64,000 nucleotides of DNA from Bacteroidota bacterium (GTDB lineage: Bacteria; Bacteroidota; Bacteroidia; Chitinophagales; Chitinophagaceae): positions 1 to 64,000 of the forward strand of contig JAIUNW010000009.1 in the NCBI GenBank assembly GCA_020161535.1, written 5' to 3'. The position numbers and the translations under genes are program-made. Of this stretch, positions 35,571 through 44,015 are shown piece by piece; within the stretch, counting starts at the first letter, position 1; every line of letters begins with the position of its first letter. A model generated the notes under the pieces. The model was not told the origin of the DNA. It saw only the letters and a program-made list of their open reading frames with translations, and did no database searches.

Positions 35571-35599
35571 AAAAAGGGCAACCGTAAAAACGATCGCCC
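35571..35599 (-). terminator. Rho-independent terminator of nrdJ
   Basis: The minus strand reads GGGCGATCG, a six-base loop, then CGGTTGCCC followed by TTTTTGTTTTT. All nine stem positions pair as RNA if two G-U pairs are allowed. It lies 32 bases after the nrdJ stop. Confidence 0.8.
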
Positions 35600-35630
35600 C
35601 TGGTTTTATAGTAACCGTCCAATTTTTTCA

Positions 35631-38600
35631 TCAACTACAACCCAAACTATTGCCACAGTTCAGGCATTTATAGCAGGTACCGCTGCGAATGGTCAGGTGA
35701 CCGCATACATTACAAGCAGGCGCATCGCTTTGCATCGACTTGCTGGCAGCATTCAGGGCATCAAAATTCCCGGCAACCTGCTCGGTCCGCGCCGGCTGGG
35801 TTGGCTTCATCGCTTTTACCCCCGGGCCCGCAACGATGCGCACATCACTCAACTCGGGCGATGGGCGATCAAGTATGGAATCGTCGCCTTCTTCACTACC
35901 CGTATTCATCACTTCAGGGCGATCCAACACATGCACCAAATCAGCGCGATCAAGGTATTCATAGGCCAGCGACCGGAATATAAAATCCACAATTGAGGTG
36001 GTGCTCTTGATATTCGGGTGATCAACCATGCCCGCCGGCTCAAACCGGGTAAACACAAATTTCTCAACAAACTCTTCCAGTGGCACGCCATACTGTAAGC
36101 CGATCGATACCGCTATCGCAAAACAGTTCAACATGCTGCGCATCGTGGCCCCTTCCTTGGCCATATCAATAAATATCTCACCCAGGGTTCCATCGTTGTA
36201 TTCGCCGGTGCGCACAAACAATGCCTGGCCCGCGATTTTTGCTTTCTGGGTATAACCCCGGCGCTTGGCAGGCAGTGATCTGCGTTCCACAATCATCGCC
36301 AACCTGCGTTTCAATTTTGTATCGGGCGATGACTGCACCCGTTTCTGCACTTCTTCCAACAAATCATCGATCGTTAGCTTGCCAAGGTCAATGATATTCG
36401 ATTCAACCGCTACCGGCTCCGACAGTTTTTGTTCTTCTTTTTCCTCGGACTTCTTTTTCTTGTCGCTCTTGTTGCTCAAAGGCTGGCTCAATTTGGAGCC
36501 ATCGCGGTACAGCGCATTGGCCTTCAGCCCCAGCTTCCAACTCAGCATATAACAATCGGCGATCTCTTCCACCTTGGCTTCGTTGGGCAGGTTGATGGTT
36601 TTTGAAATCGCGCCGCTGATGAAGGGCTGCACCGCACCCATCATCCGGATATGCCCATGGGCATGGATATAGCGTTCGCCTTTTTGTCCGCATTTATTGG
36701 CACAATCAAATACCGGCAAATGGGCAGCTTTCAAATAAGGCGCTCCTTCTACCGTCATGGTTCCGCACACATAATCATTGGCCGTCGCTATCTCTTCATC
36801 ACTGAAACCCAGTGCCTCTAATAGATTAAAATTCCAATCGCCATATTGTTCGGCGGTAAAGCCCAGTCGCTCCAAACAGGCTTCGCCGAGGGTAAAGCGG
36901 TTAAACACAAACCCAATTTCAAAAGCACTCTTCACTGCCGCATCCAGCTTGCTGATCTCTTCGGCAATAAATCCTTTCTCACTCAAGGTTTGGTGGTTGA
37001 TAAAAGGAGCACCGGCAAAGCTGGCTTGACCTACCGCGTATTTGACAATGGCTTCGCTTTCTTTTTCGGTGTAACCCAGGTTCTTCAACGCAGCCGGTAC
37101 CGACTGGTTGATGATCTTGAAATAACCACCGCCACTGAGTTTCTTGAATTTAACCAACGCAAAATCAGGCTCCACGCCGGTGGTGTCGCAATCCATGACC
37201 AGGCCGATGGTGCCCGTAGGCGCTATCACGGTTGTCTGCGCATTGCGATAGCCAAATTTTTCGCCCAGTTGCACCGCTTCATCCCAGGCACGGGTGGCTG
37301 CTTTGAGCAAGTAATCGGGACAATATTTTGCTTGTATGCCCAGGGGTTTTACGGTGAGCCCTTCGTATGCATCAGCCGCATCGTAAGCAGCCGCGCGGTG
37401 GTTGCGCATCACGCGCAACATGTGATCTCTGTTCGCTGCATATTGGGGAAAAGCACCCAATACCTGCGCCATTTCGGCCGATGTTTTATACGCCACCCCG
37501 GTCATGATGGAACTGATCGCTCCCGCAATACCGCGTGCTTCTTCACTATCGTAGGGAATGCCGCTTACCATCAGCATACTGCCGAGGTTGGCAAAGCCCA
37601 ATCCCAAGGTGCGATAATCGTACGACAACTGCGCCACTTCTTTCGACGGAAACTGCGCCATCAACACCGATATCTCCAACACAACTGTCCACAGTCGGCA
37701 GTTGTACGCATACCCTTCCACATCAAAGAGTCGCGTATCGGCATCAAAAAACTTCATCAGGTTGGCCGAAGCCAGGTTGCAGGCCGTATTATCGAGGAAC
37801 ATGTACTCCGAGCAGGGATTGGATGCGTTGATGCGACCACCCTCGGGACAAGTATGCCATTCATTAATGGTGCTATCGTATTGCACGCCGGGATCGGCAC
37901 AGCGCCAGGCAGCATACGAAATTTTATTCCAGAGCTCACGCGCCGGCACGCGCTTCATGACACGTCCATCACTACGCGCCGTTAATTCCCAGTCTTCGTT
38001 GGCCTCCAGCTTCTCAAAAAAAGCATTCGGTATGCGAACGGAGTTATTGGAGTTTTGTCCGCTGACCGTGCGATACGCCTCGCCTTCATAATCGCTTGAA
38101 TAACCGGCAGCAATCAATGCCGCCACTTTTTTCTCTTCTTCTACTTTCCAGTCAACGAACTGAATGATCTCAGGGTGATCGAGGTCGAGGCAAACCATTT
38201 TCGCTGCGCGCCGCGTTGTGCCACCACTTTTAATAGCACCTGCAGCGCGATCGCCGATTTTCAAAAAGCTCATCAAACCAGAAGAAGTACCACCACCACT
38301 CAACTTCTCGCCTTCGCCACGTATATGCGAAAAATTAGTACCAACGCCCGAACCGTATTTGAAAATGCGCGCTTCCCGCAACCAAAGGTCCATGATGCCG
38401 CCTTCGTTCACCAGGTCGTCATCCACACTTAAAATGAAACAGGCATGGGGCTGCGGACGCTCATACGCCGATGTAGACTTTTTTAATTGTCCGTCGAATT
38501 GGTCAACATAATAATGGCCCTGCGGCTTTCCAGTGATGCCATAAGATTCGTAGAGACCGGTATTGAACCACTGCGGACTATTGGGCACGCAGGCCTGGTC

Positions 38601-38981
38601 GAGAATGGAGTACACCAGTTCTTCGTAAAAGATTTGGGCGTCTTTTGCAGAAGCGAAATAACCATAGCGTTCGCCCCAGGCACGCCAGCAATGGGCCATG
38701 CGGTGCGCCACCTGTTTGGAGGAGGTTTCGCGGCCCAGGCTGCCATCCGCCAACGGCACACCAGCTTTGCGAAAATATTTTTGGGCAAGGATATCAGTGG
38801 CAATCTGGCTCCATCCTTTCGGCACTTCCACATTGTTCATTTCAAACACGATTTCGCCATTGGGATTGCGAATCACCGAACTGCGGTAATCGTACTCGAA
38901 CTGATCAAACACATGCTGGTCCTCACGGGTAAAGCGACGACTAAATGGCAGCCCTTGCCGGGTGCTATCACTGTTTACCAT
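35631..38981 (-). CDS. nrdJ: Adenosylcobalamin-dependent ribonucleotide reductase (class II)
   Basis: The 1116-residue protein makes deoxyribonucleotides using vitamin B12 as radical source. It shows SPQWFNTGLYE, the active-site NxCxE sequence NPCSEYMFLDNTACNLAS (near 400), PTGTIGLVMDCDTTGVEPDFAL and a C-terminal zinc-ribbon-like Cys cluster CNVCGHLTIRSGTCYKC. Size and domains match the large bacterial NrdJ group. The frame extends to 39131, but ATG 38981 (MVNSDSTRQG) fits the family start. A possible DnaA-box palindrome lies about 100 bases upstream. No cobalamin riboswitch was recognised. Confidence 0.95.
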   Translation of the reverse strand: MVNSDSTRQGLPFSRRFTREDQHVFDQFEYDYRSSVIRNPNGEIVFEMNNVEVPKGWSQIATDILAQKYFRKAGVPLADGSLGRETSSKQVAHRMAHCWRAWGERYGYFASAKDAQIFYEELVYSILDQACVPNSPQWFNTGLYESYGITGKPQGHYYVDQFDGQLKKSTSAYERPQPHACFILSVDDDLVNEGGIMDLWLREARIFKYGSGVGTNFSHIRGEGEKLSGGGTSSGLMSFLKIGDRAAGAIKSGGTTRRAAKMVCLDLDHPEIIQFVDWKVEEEKKVAALIAAGYSSDYEGEAYRTVSGQNSNNSVRIPNAFFEKLEANEDWELTARSDGRVMKRVPARELWNKISYAAWRCADPGVQYDSTINEWHTCPEGGRINASNPCSEYMFLDNTACNLASANLMKFFDADTRLFDVEGYAYNCRLWTVVLEISVLMAQFPSKEVAQLSYDYRTLGLGFANLGSMLMVSGIPYDSEEARGIAGAISSIMTGVAYKTSAEMAQVLGAFPQYAANRDHMLRVMRNHRAAAYDAADAYEGLTVKPLGIQAKYCPDYLLKAATRAWDEAVQLGEKFGYRNAQTTVIAPTGTIGLVMDCDTTGVEPDFALVKFKKLSGGGYFKIINQSVPAALKNLGYTEKESEAIVKYAVGQASFAGAPFINHQTLSEKGFIAEEISKLDAAVKSAFEIGFVFNRFTLGEACLERLGFTAEQYGDWNFNLLEALGFSDEEIATANDYVCGTMTVEGAPYLKAAHLPVFDCANKCGQKGERYIHAHGHIRMMGAVQPFISGAISKTINLPNEAKVEEIADCYMLSWKLGLKANALYRDGSKLSQPLSNKSDKKKKSEEKEEQKLSEPVAVESNIIDLGKLTIDDLLEEVQKRVQSSPDTKLKRRLAMIVERRSLPAKRRGYTQKAKIAGQALFVRTGEYNDGTLGEIFIDMAKEGATMRSMLNCFAIAVSIGLQYGVPLEEFVEKFVFTRFEPAGMVDHPNIKSTTSIVDFIFRSLAYEYLDRADLVHVLDRPEVMNTGSEEGDDSILDRPSPELSDVRIVAGPGVKAMKPTQPARTEQVAGNFDALNAASKSMQSDAPACNVCGHLTIRSGTCYKCLNCGNSLGCS

Positions 38982-39072
38982 AGTTTCAGTTGAAAGAATG
39001 AAGAAATGGTTATTTCTACGGGTACGGGTGAAAACGAAAATAGCCGTCTGCAGGTAGAATTGGTTGTTGGAG

Positions 39073-39092
39073 ATATCCACGTTTGTGGATAA
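39073..39092. promoter_or_regulatory. DnaA-box palindrome upstream of nrdJ
   Basis: TTATCCACA on the minus strand (39092-39084) matches the 9-base DnaA box exactly. ATATCCACG on the plus strand (39073-39081) is a two-mismatch copy facing it, giving the inverted repeat ATCCAC-GTTT-GTGGAT. It lies between nrdJ and the divergent DUF2490 gene. Confidence 0.45.
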
Positions 39093-39229
39093 TGAACGGT
39101 GGAAAAATCGATCAGCAATAGGGCACTGCATTTGCGCCGAAAATGATTTTTATCAGGCTGAAAAATTTGGCGAAACCGGGATTCTTCTTTTAAGACGGCT
39201 TTAATTTGATCCTTACTTTATTTGCGGTT

Positions 39230-39970
39230 ATGAAAAAGATTAGCGCAGCGATCAAATGCCTCTTTTTAACCGGCGCCTGTATTGTATTAACTGTGTCAAC
39301 ACAGGCACAGACCGAGCATACTGGTTGGGGCGTTTTTGTGTATTCCGTTAAACTGGGCAAAAAAACCGACCTCATTGGCGATATACAAGGCAGAACGGGC
39401 GATGGGTTTTCGCATCTGCAAACCCTGTTGTTGCGCGGCGGACTACAAGTCAAACTCAAACCCAACCTGCTGGCCACCGCGGGTTATGCGTATATCATTC
39501 CGCGACGCACCATCAATGGCATCAGCGGTTATGGCCAGGAACACCGGCTTTGGCAACAGTTGATTTTTCTTCATCCGATCGGAACAGCCAGTATTCAACA
39601 TCGCCTGCGGCTGGAACAACGCTTTATCAGCAAATCGGTGGTGGAAGCCGATGCACTGAAAAACCAGGGCAATTTTTTCGCCAACCGCATTCGGTATTTT
39701 GTTCGCGGCGTTCAGCCATTGGTTACACAGAAGCCTTTTGTAAAAGGCCCTTTTCTGGCCCTGCAAAATGAAGTGATGCTGCAGTTTGGCGACAAATCAG
39801 GCGTGAACGGCAAGGTTTTCGACCAAAACCGCTTGTATTTCGCTGCAGGACGCCGTTTCAGCAAACAATTCGATCTCGAAGCCGGTTACATGAACCAATA
39901 CCTACTGGGGCGTGGTAAAGCGTTCACCAACAACCACATCGCGCAGGTTGCTGCCTATATTCGCCTCTAA
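39230..39970 (+). CDS. DUF2490 outer-membrane-like beta-barrel protein
   Basis: The 246-residue protein has a signal peptide (MKKISAAIKCLFLTGACIVLTVSTQAQ) and amphipathic beta-strands throughout, ending in VAAYIRL, as expected for a DUF2490 barrel. LLLRGGLQVKLKPNLLATAGYAY and the repeated RLRLEQRF fit the family. It probably sits in the outer membrane. Function unknown. I start at ATG 39230; TTG 39206 would extend the signal peptide awkwardly. Confidence 0.82.
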   Translation: MKKISAAIKCLFLTGACIVLTVSTQAQTEHTGWGVFVYSVKLGKKTDLIGDIQGRTGDGFSHLQTLLLRGGLQVKLKPNLLATAGYAYIIPRRTINGISGYGQEHRLWQQLIFLHPIGTASIQHRLRLEQRFISKSVVEADALKNQGNFFANRIRYFVRGVQPLVTQKPFVKGPFLALQNEVMLQFGDKSGVNGKVFDQNRLYFAAGRRFSKQFDLEAGYMNQYLLGRGKAFTNNHIAQVAAYIRL

Positions 39971-40014
39971 AGCGATTGTGTCAAACCAGTTTTTTTGCGC
40001 ATTTTTGTTTCTTG

Positions 40015-40785
40015 ATGAGCCGATGCATGCAGCCCGGAACCTACCAACATATCAGTGAGAAAAAGAGAAAGCGGCAGAAGTCCTTTGCCGTACTGATCGA
40101 TCCCGATAAAGTGCAACCTGCAGCATTGGGCCGGCTGACCGACCTTGTAAATGAAGCATCGGTCGATTACCTGTTGGTCGGTGGCAGCCTGGTGATTTCC
40201 AGCCACCTCGACGAATGTATCCTGGCCATCAAAGCGCAAACCGATATACCGGTAATACTATTTCCCGGCAGCCCTTCGCAGATTTCAAAGCACGCCGATG
40301 CCTTGCTTTATCTCTCGCTTATTTCCGGACGAAACCCCGAATTATTGATTGGTCAGCACGTGATCAGTGCGCCTTTTGTGCGCAAAAGCGGGCTCGATAT
40401 CATGAGCACCGGTTATATGGTGATCGACGGCGGCGCACCCACCACCGTATCTTATATCAGCAATGCCAGCCCCATCCCTTACGATAAAAATGAGATTGCC
40501 CTTTGCACAGCCCTGGCCGGCGAAATGCTGGGGATGAAACTGATTTATATGGATGCGGGCAGTGGCGCCAAGAGGCCCATTCCAGAGGCCATGATAGCAG
40601 CGGTGGCCGAACAGATCACCGTTCCGTTGATTGTGGGCGGCGGCATCCAAGATCCCGAAAAAGCATATCGGAATTGCCGTGCAGGCGCCGATATCGTGGT
40701 AGTGGGCAATGCGATTGAAAAAGACCCGGCGCTGATCAAAGAAATGAGCGCCGCCGTACATGCAGCGGCGCATGCTGAAGTTTGA
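40015..40785 (+). CDS. Geranylgeranylglyceryl/heptaprenylglyceryl phosphate synthase family
   Basis: The 256-residue TIM barrel has KSFAVLIDPDKVQ, VDYLLVGGSLV, PVILFPGSPSQIS, MSTGYMVIDGGAPTTVSYIS, MKLIYMDAGSGAKRPIPE and PLIVGGGIQDPEKA, the prenyl and glycerol-1-phosphate sites of the PcrB/GGGPS family. It joins a polyprenyl diphosphate to sn-glycerol-1-phosphate, an archaeal-type ether-lipid step also found in Bacteroidota. A later ATG at 40027 is also possible. Its stop is two bases from the convergent peptidase gene. Confidence 0.9.
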   Translation: MSRCMQPGTYQHISEKKRKRQKSFAVLIDPDKVQPAALGRLTDLVNEASVDYLLVGGSLVISSHLDECILAIKAQTDIPVILFPGSPSQISKHADALLYLSLISGRNPELLIGQHVISAPFVRKSGLDIMSTGYMVIDGGAPTTVSYISNASPIPYDKNEIALCTALAGEMLGMKLIYMDAGSGAKRPIPEAMIAAVAEQITVPLIVGGGIQDPEKAYRNCRAGADIVVVGNAIEKDPALIKEMSAAVHAAAHAEV

Positions 40786-40787
40786 TT

Positions 40788-42074
40788 TTAGCGACTGAGT
40801 TCGCTGGTATCAACGCGACTGGGGGTATCTTTTCCCGCAACAATGGAGGTTGAACTGATGGCAATGGCCTTGATGATGGCCGTCATGTTGACCATATCAA
40901 GTGTTTCAAATTCATCATCGGCTGTGTGGTAATATTTCTCACTGTCCATTTTCGACGTAGAAATGGTATGCGCCGGCACACCGAGGCGGGCCAGGGTGGC
41001 ATTGTCGCTGCGATAAAACAATTGCTGCGCAGGATAAGGATCGGGATGAAAACTAAAGGCCGAACCGCGCAGGTTTTTCTCCAATATTTTTCCCATATCG
41101 GTTTTTTCGTAGCCGGTGATATAGGCCGAGTTCTTGCCCCATTTGCTATCGGTGCCAATCATTTCAATATTGAACATGGCCATCACTTTCGTGGGATCAA
41201 ATTGCTGACTGAAATACCGCGCGCCGAAGCCGCCAGATTCTTCGCCGGTGAAAGCCGCAAAAACAACCGTACGTTCATTGTTCTTCAGTGCACTGAAATA
41301 CTTGGAGAGCATAATAACGGCAGTGGTGCCAGCCGCATCGTCGTTCGCGCCATTGTAAATGCTATCGCCATTCAAGGGCTTGCCGAACCCGAGGTGATCG
41401 TAGTGACCTGAAAAAATAACGTACTCGTCTTTTTTCGATTTACCTGGAATCATGCCCACCACATTCTGCAGTTTTTGTTTTTGAATGGTATGGGTGGCTT
41501 CTACATTGAATGTTTCGGGCGTTGCGTCTGTGAGCAGGAACAAAGTATTCGCCTTCGATTCCATCATGGCTCTTTTAAAATTACCGAGTCTGGGCAGATT
41601 GCCCGCAAAGCTGGGGTCTACCAATACCAGGGTATTTTTTCCGGAACCCACGGCTTTAAACGCTTCTCTGAAAAATTCGGCCCCAGCGGGTATGCGCGTT
41701 ATTTCGTAGCCTGATTTTTCGTTGATGCTTACCTGTGGTTCGGCGGTGATGAGCATCCACTTTTTGTCGTCGATCGACTGGCCATTCACTGTGGCAGTAC
41801 CGCTTTTAAATTGCGCATTGGTCACGTAAAAAACCTGCAGGTAATTGTCTGCCCCTGGTACGGTTTGCAGTCCCGCTTTCTTGAACTCGGCCGCGATAAA
41901 ATCAGCCGCTTTGTCAATGCCCTTGCTGAAGATGGCGCGTCCTTCCATATTATCGGCGCTCAGCGTTTTTTCGATGCGCGCTACTTCTTTCTGCTTAATA
42001 ACTTTCAGGGCAGGTTGTGCGTTAACAGTATTAGTAATGGCGATGGCCCCTGCCAGCAAAAGATTTTTATACAT
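40788..42074 (-). CDS. Secreted M28-family metallopeptidase
   Basis: The 428-residue protein has a signal peptide MYKNLLLAGAIAITNTVNAQ. The peptidase domain shows the two-zinc ligands in order: FSGHYDHLG (His and Asp), GANDDAAG (bridging Asp), FTGEESGGFGARYF (catalytic Glu pair), MFNIEMIG and PAHTISTSKMDSEKYYHTADD (late His). It likely acts as an aminopeptidase or glutaminyl-cyclase-like enzyme in the periplasm. It lies 13 bases downstream of the LytTR regulator gene and may share its transcript. Confidence 0.9.
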   Translation of the reverse strand: MYKNLLLAGAIAITNTVNAQPALKVIKQKEVARIEKTLSADNMEGRAIFSKGIDKAADFIAAEFKKAGLQTVPGADNYLQVFYVTNAQFKSGTATVNGQSIDDKKWMLITAEPQVSINEKSGYEITRIPAGAEFFREAFKAVGSGKNTLVLVDPSFAGNLPRLGNFKRAMMESKANTLFLLTDATPETFNVEATHTIQKQKLQNVVGMIPGKSKKDEYVIFSGHYDHLGFGKPLNGDSIYNGANDDAAGTTAVIMLSKYFSALKNNERTVVFAAFTGEESGGFGARYFSQQFDPTKVMAMFNIEMIGTDSKWGKNSAYITGYEKTDMGKILEKNLRGSAFSFHPDPYPAQQLFYRSDNATLARLGVPAHTISTSKMDSEKYYHTADDEFETLDMVNMTAIIKAIAISSTSIVAGKDTPSRVDTSELSR

Positions 42075-42087
42075 GTGTGATCGTTGA

Positions 42088-42819
42088 TTAGAGACTCATC
42101 ATTTCTTTGAACTTAACCGTTTGGCGGCGACTCACTTCAATTTTTTCGCCACCTTTCAGTTCAAGCAACAAGCCGCCATTAAAATAGGGTTCTATTTTTT
42201 CAATGAGGCGCAGGTTGACAATATGTTTGCGATTGGCGCGGAAGAAAATCTTTTCATCCAGTCTTTCTTCCAGCGCATTCAATGATTTCAGGATAAGTGG
42301 TTTGTTGGGGCCGAAAAAAACTTTCGCATAATTACCCACACTTTCAAAAAGGCGGATCTCACTCAGTTTCACAAACCAGCAACGCTCGCCGTCTTTCACA
42401 AATACCTGGTCGTTTTCGCTGAGCAGGCTGCGGTTGATGCCGATAGCGGGCGACAAGGCTTCTTTTTCTTCGGCGATTTGTAATTTATGAATGGCATCGG
42501 CAAGGCGACGTGGCTCTACCGGTTTGAGCAGGTAATCGAGTGCATTCACCTCGAAAGCTTTCAGCGCATATTCATCATAGGCGGTGGTGAAAATAACATG
42601 TGGTGTTTTCTCCAATTCACTCAACATATCAAAACCGGTTTTGCCCGGCATTTGAATGTCGAGAAATACCAGGTCGGGTTGTAAAGCATCAATGGCTTCA
42701 ATGCCTTCGTTGGCATTGGCCGCTTCGCCAATCACTTCCACTTCGGGAAATTCAACCAATAACTTTCTGAGTTCTGTGCGCGCCAGTCGTTCGTCGTCGA
42801 TCAATAATGCCTTTATCAT
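42088..42819 (-). CDS. LytTR-family response regulator
   Basis: The 243-residue protein has a receiver domain with the acidic pair in LLIDDERLAR, phosphoacceptor Asp54 in LVFLDIQMPG and Lys in YLLKPVEP, then a LytTR DNA-binding domain (about 140-243) with FVKDGERCWFVKLSEIRLFESVGNYAKVFF and FFRANRKHIVNL. It should be phosphorylated by the histidine kinase encoded eight bases upstream. Targets cannot be named. Confidence 0.94.
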   Translation of the reverse strand: MIKALLIDDERLARTELRKLLVEFPEVEVIGEAANANEGIEAIDALQPDLVFLDIQMPGKTGFDMLSELEKTPHVIFTTAYDEYALKAFEVNALDYLLKPVEPRRLADAIHKLQIAEEKEALSPAIGINRSLLSENDQVFVKDGERCWFVKLSEIRLFESVGNYAKVFFGPNKPLILKSLNALEERLDEKIFFRANRKHIVNLRLIEKIEPYFNGGLLLELKGGEKIEVSRRQTVKFKEMMSL

Positions 42820-42827
42820 ACACTTGT

Positions 42828-43895
42828 TTATGCTGGAATAGAAACCGGGATCTTCACCCGGGCTTCAACCATATTTCCATTGAATTCGCGGATGCTGAAA
42901 TCAGCGTTGTACCCAAACAATAAATGCAGCCGGTTGCGGGTGCTGCTGATACCAAATCCGTCGGTGGCGGGCATCGAAGAGGGTTCTTTCAGCCGGCCCG
43001 TATTCTGTACCATCAGTTCGTGGTAATTGTCGTGAAAATCGGAGATGATGCGCACCACGCCGCCAGTCATCTGCTGTCCGATGCCGTGCTTGATGGCATT
43101 TTCTACCAGGGTCTGCAACATCATGGGCGGCACGGGCAGGTCGAGGGTGTCTTCATCCACTTTGTACTCCACCTGCAACCGGTCTTCAAAACGAATATGT
43201 TCGAGCGCGAGGTAATCGCGCACAATGTTCAATTCTTTTTCGAGCGGCACCGTTTCCGACTTTTCAGATTGCATACTGCTGCGCAGAATATTACTCAGTT
43301 CGGTGATGGCCGTGCGGGCGCGTTCGGGGTTTTCATCTACCAGCGCGCGAATGCCGTTCAACGCATTGAAAATAAAATGCGGGTTGATATGCGCTTTGAT
43401 GGTTTTCAGTTCCAACTCCTTCACCATTGCCTCGAGCTTCAGCGTATCAATTTCCTGTTTGCGGCTCTTGGCTACATAGTGGTAGATAAAATAGATCAAT
43501 ACCCAGGGCACGATGTAAAAGCCAAGATCTAGGGTGGCCATCAGGGTGCGGGTCCAGATGTCGAGCTTCCGGGGGTTATCGGGCAGTACATCAAAAAGCG
43601 TGGTCATCGACAGGTACAATACACTGCAAAAAAGACTGGTGCATACAACGCCGATGATCATGCGCGGAATCATTTTTTCGATCGGCATCATCAACACGCT
43701 CGACCGTTTTATCACCAAACGCAAGAGATGTGTGCTCAGAATACCCGACGCAAACATCAGTAGCAGTTTCACAATAAAACGGCCGTCGATCCGGTCGGGC
43801 GTGAGTGAAAGCACCATGATCAGCATAGAGCAGATCACGAAGAGCCAGCCCGAAACCTGGCAGAGCCAATAGTATTTAGTACCGCGAGGAAGCAT
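42828..43895 (-). CDS. LytS/YehU-type sensor histidine kinase
   Basis: The 355-residue protein has four to five hydrophobic helices (residues 10-140), a short coiled coil, then the His_kinase domain with HINPHFIFNALNGIRALVDENP, where His173 is the phosphoacceptor, and an HATPase region with PPMMLQTLVENAIKHG and GFGISSTRNRL. It transfers phosphate to the LytTR regulator next to it. I use ATG 43895 rather than TTG 43901. Confidence 0.93.
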   Translation of the reverse strand: MLPRGTKYYWLCQVSGWLFVICSMLIMVLSLTPDRIDGRFIVKLLLMFASGILSTHLLRLVIKRSSVLMMPIEKMIPRMIIGVVCTSLFCSVLYLSMTTLFDVLPDNPRKLDIWTRTLMATLDLGFYIVPWVLIYFIYHYVAKSRKQEIDTLKLEAMVKELELKTIKAHINPHFIFNALNGIRALVDENPERARTAITELSNILRSSMQSEKSETVPLEKELNIVRDYLALEHIRFEDRLQVEYKVDEDTLDLPVPPMMLQTLVENAIKHGIGQQMTGGVVRIISDFHDNYHELMVQNTGRLKEPSSMPATDGFGISSTRNRLHLLFGYNADFSIREFNGNMVEARVKIPVSIPA

Positions 43896-43987
43896 AGTCA
43901 AATCTAGTGGTTTGCATTTGACCGAAAATAGGGTTTTGTATTAAAGGTGAAATAGCCGGAAAACCGGTGTTATCCCGGTCTTATTAG

Positions 43988-43995
43988 TATCTTTG
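43988..43995 (+). promoter_or_regulatory. Candidate -7 box of dxs
   Basis: TATCTTTG matches TAnnTTTG exactly and would start transcription about 14 bases before the dxs ATG. The -33 region is weak (GGTG at 43966-43969). Confidence 0.5.
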
Positions 43996-44015
43996 ATCAA
44001 CTTATCTGAAACTAC

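Noticed and set aside
36846-37985. Plus-strand open frame of 379 residues
   Set aside because: It lies wholly inside nrdJ in antisense and has no recognisable protein features.
38982-39229. Cobalamin riboswitch expected ahead of a B12-dependent enzyme
   Set aside because: I could not find the B12 box or the conserved core in the upstream region on the minus strand.
43899-43906. Minus-strand TAGATTTG near the histidine kinase start
   Set aside because: It would start transcription inside or after the ATG at 43895, so it is not a likely promoter.
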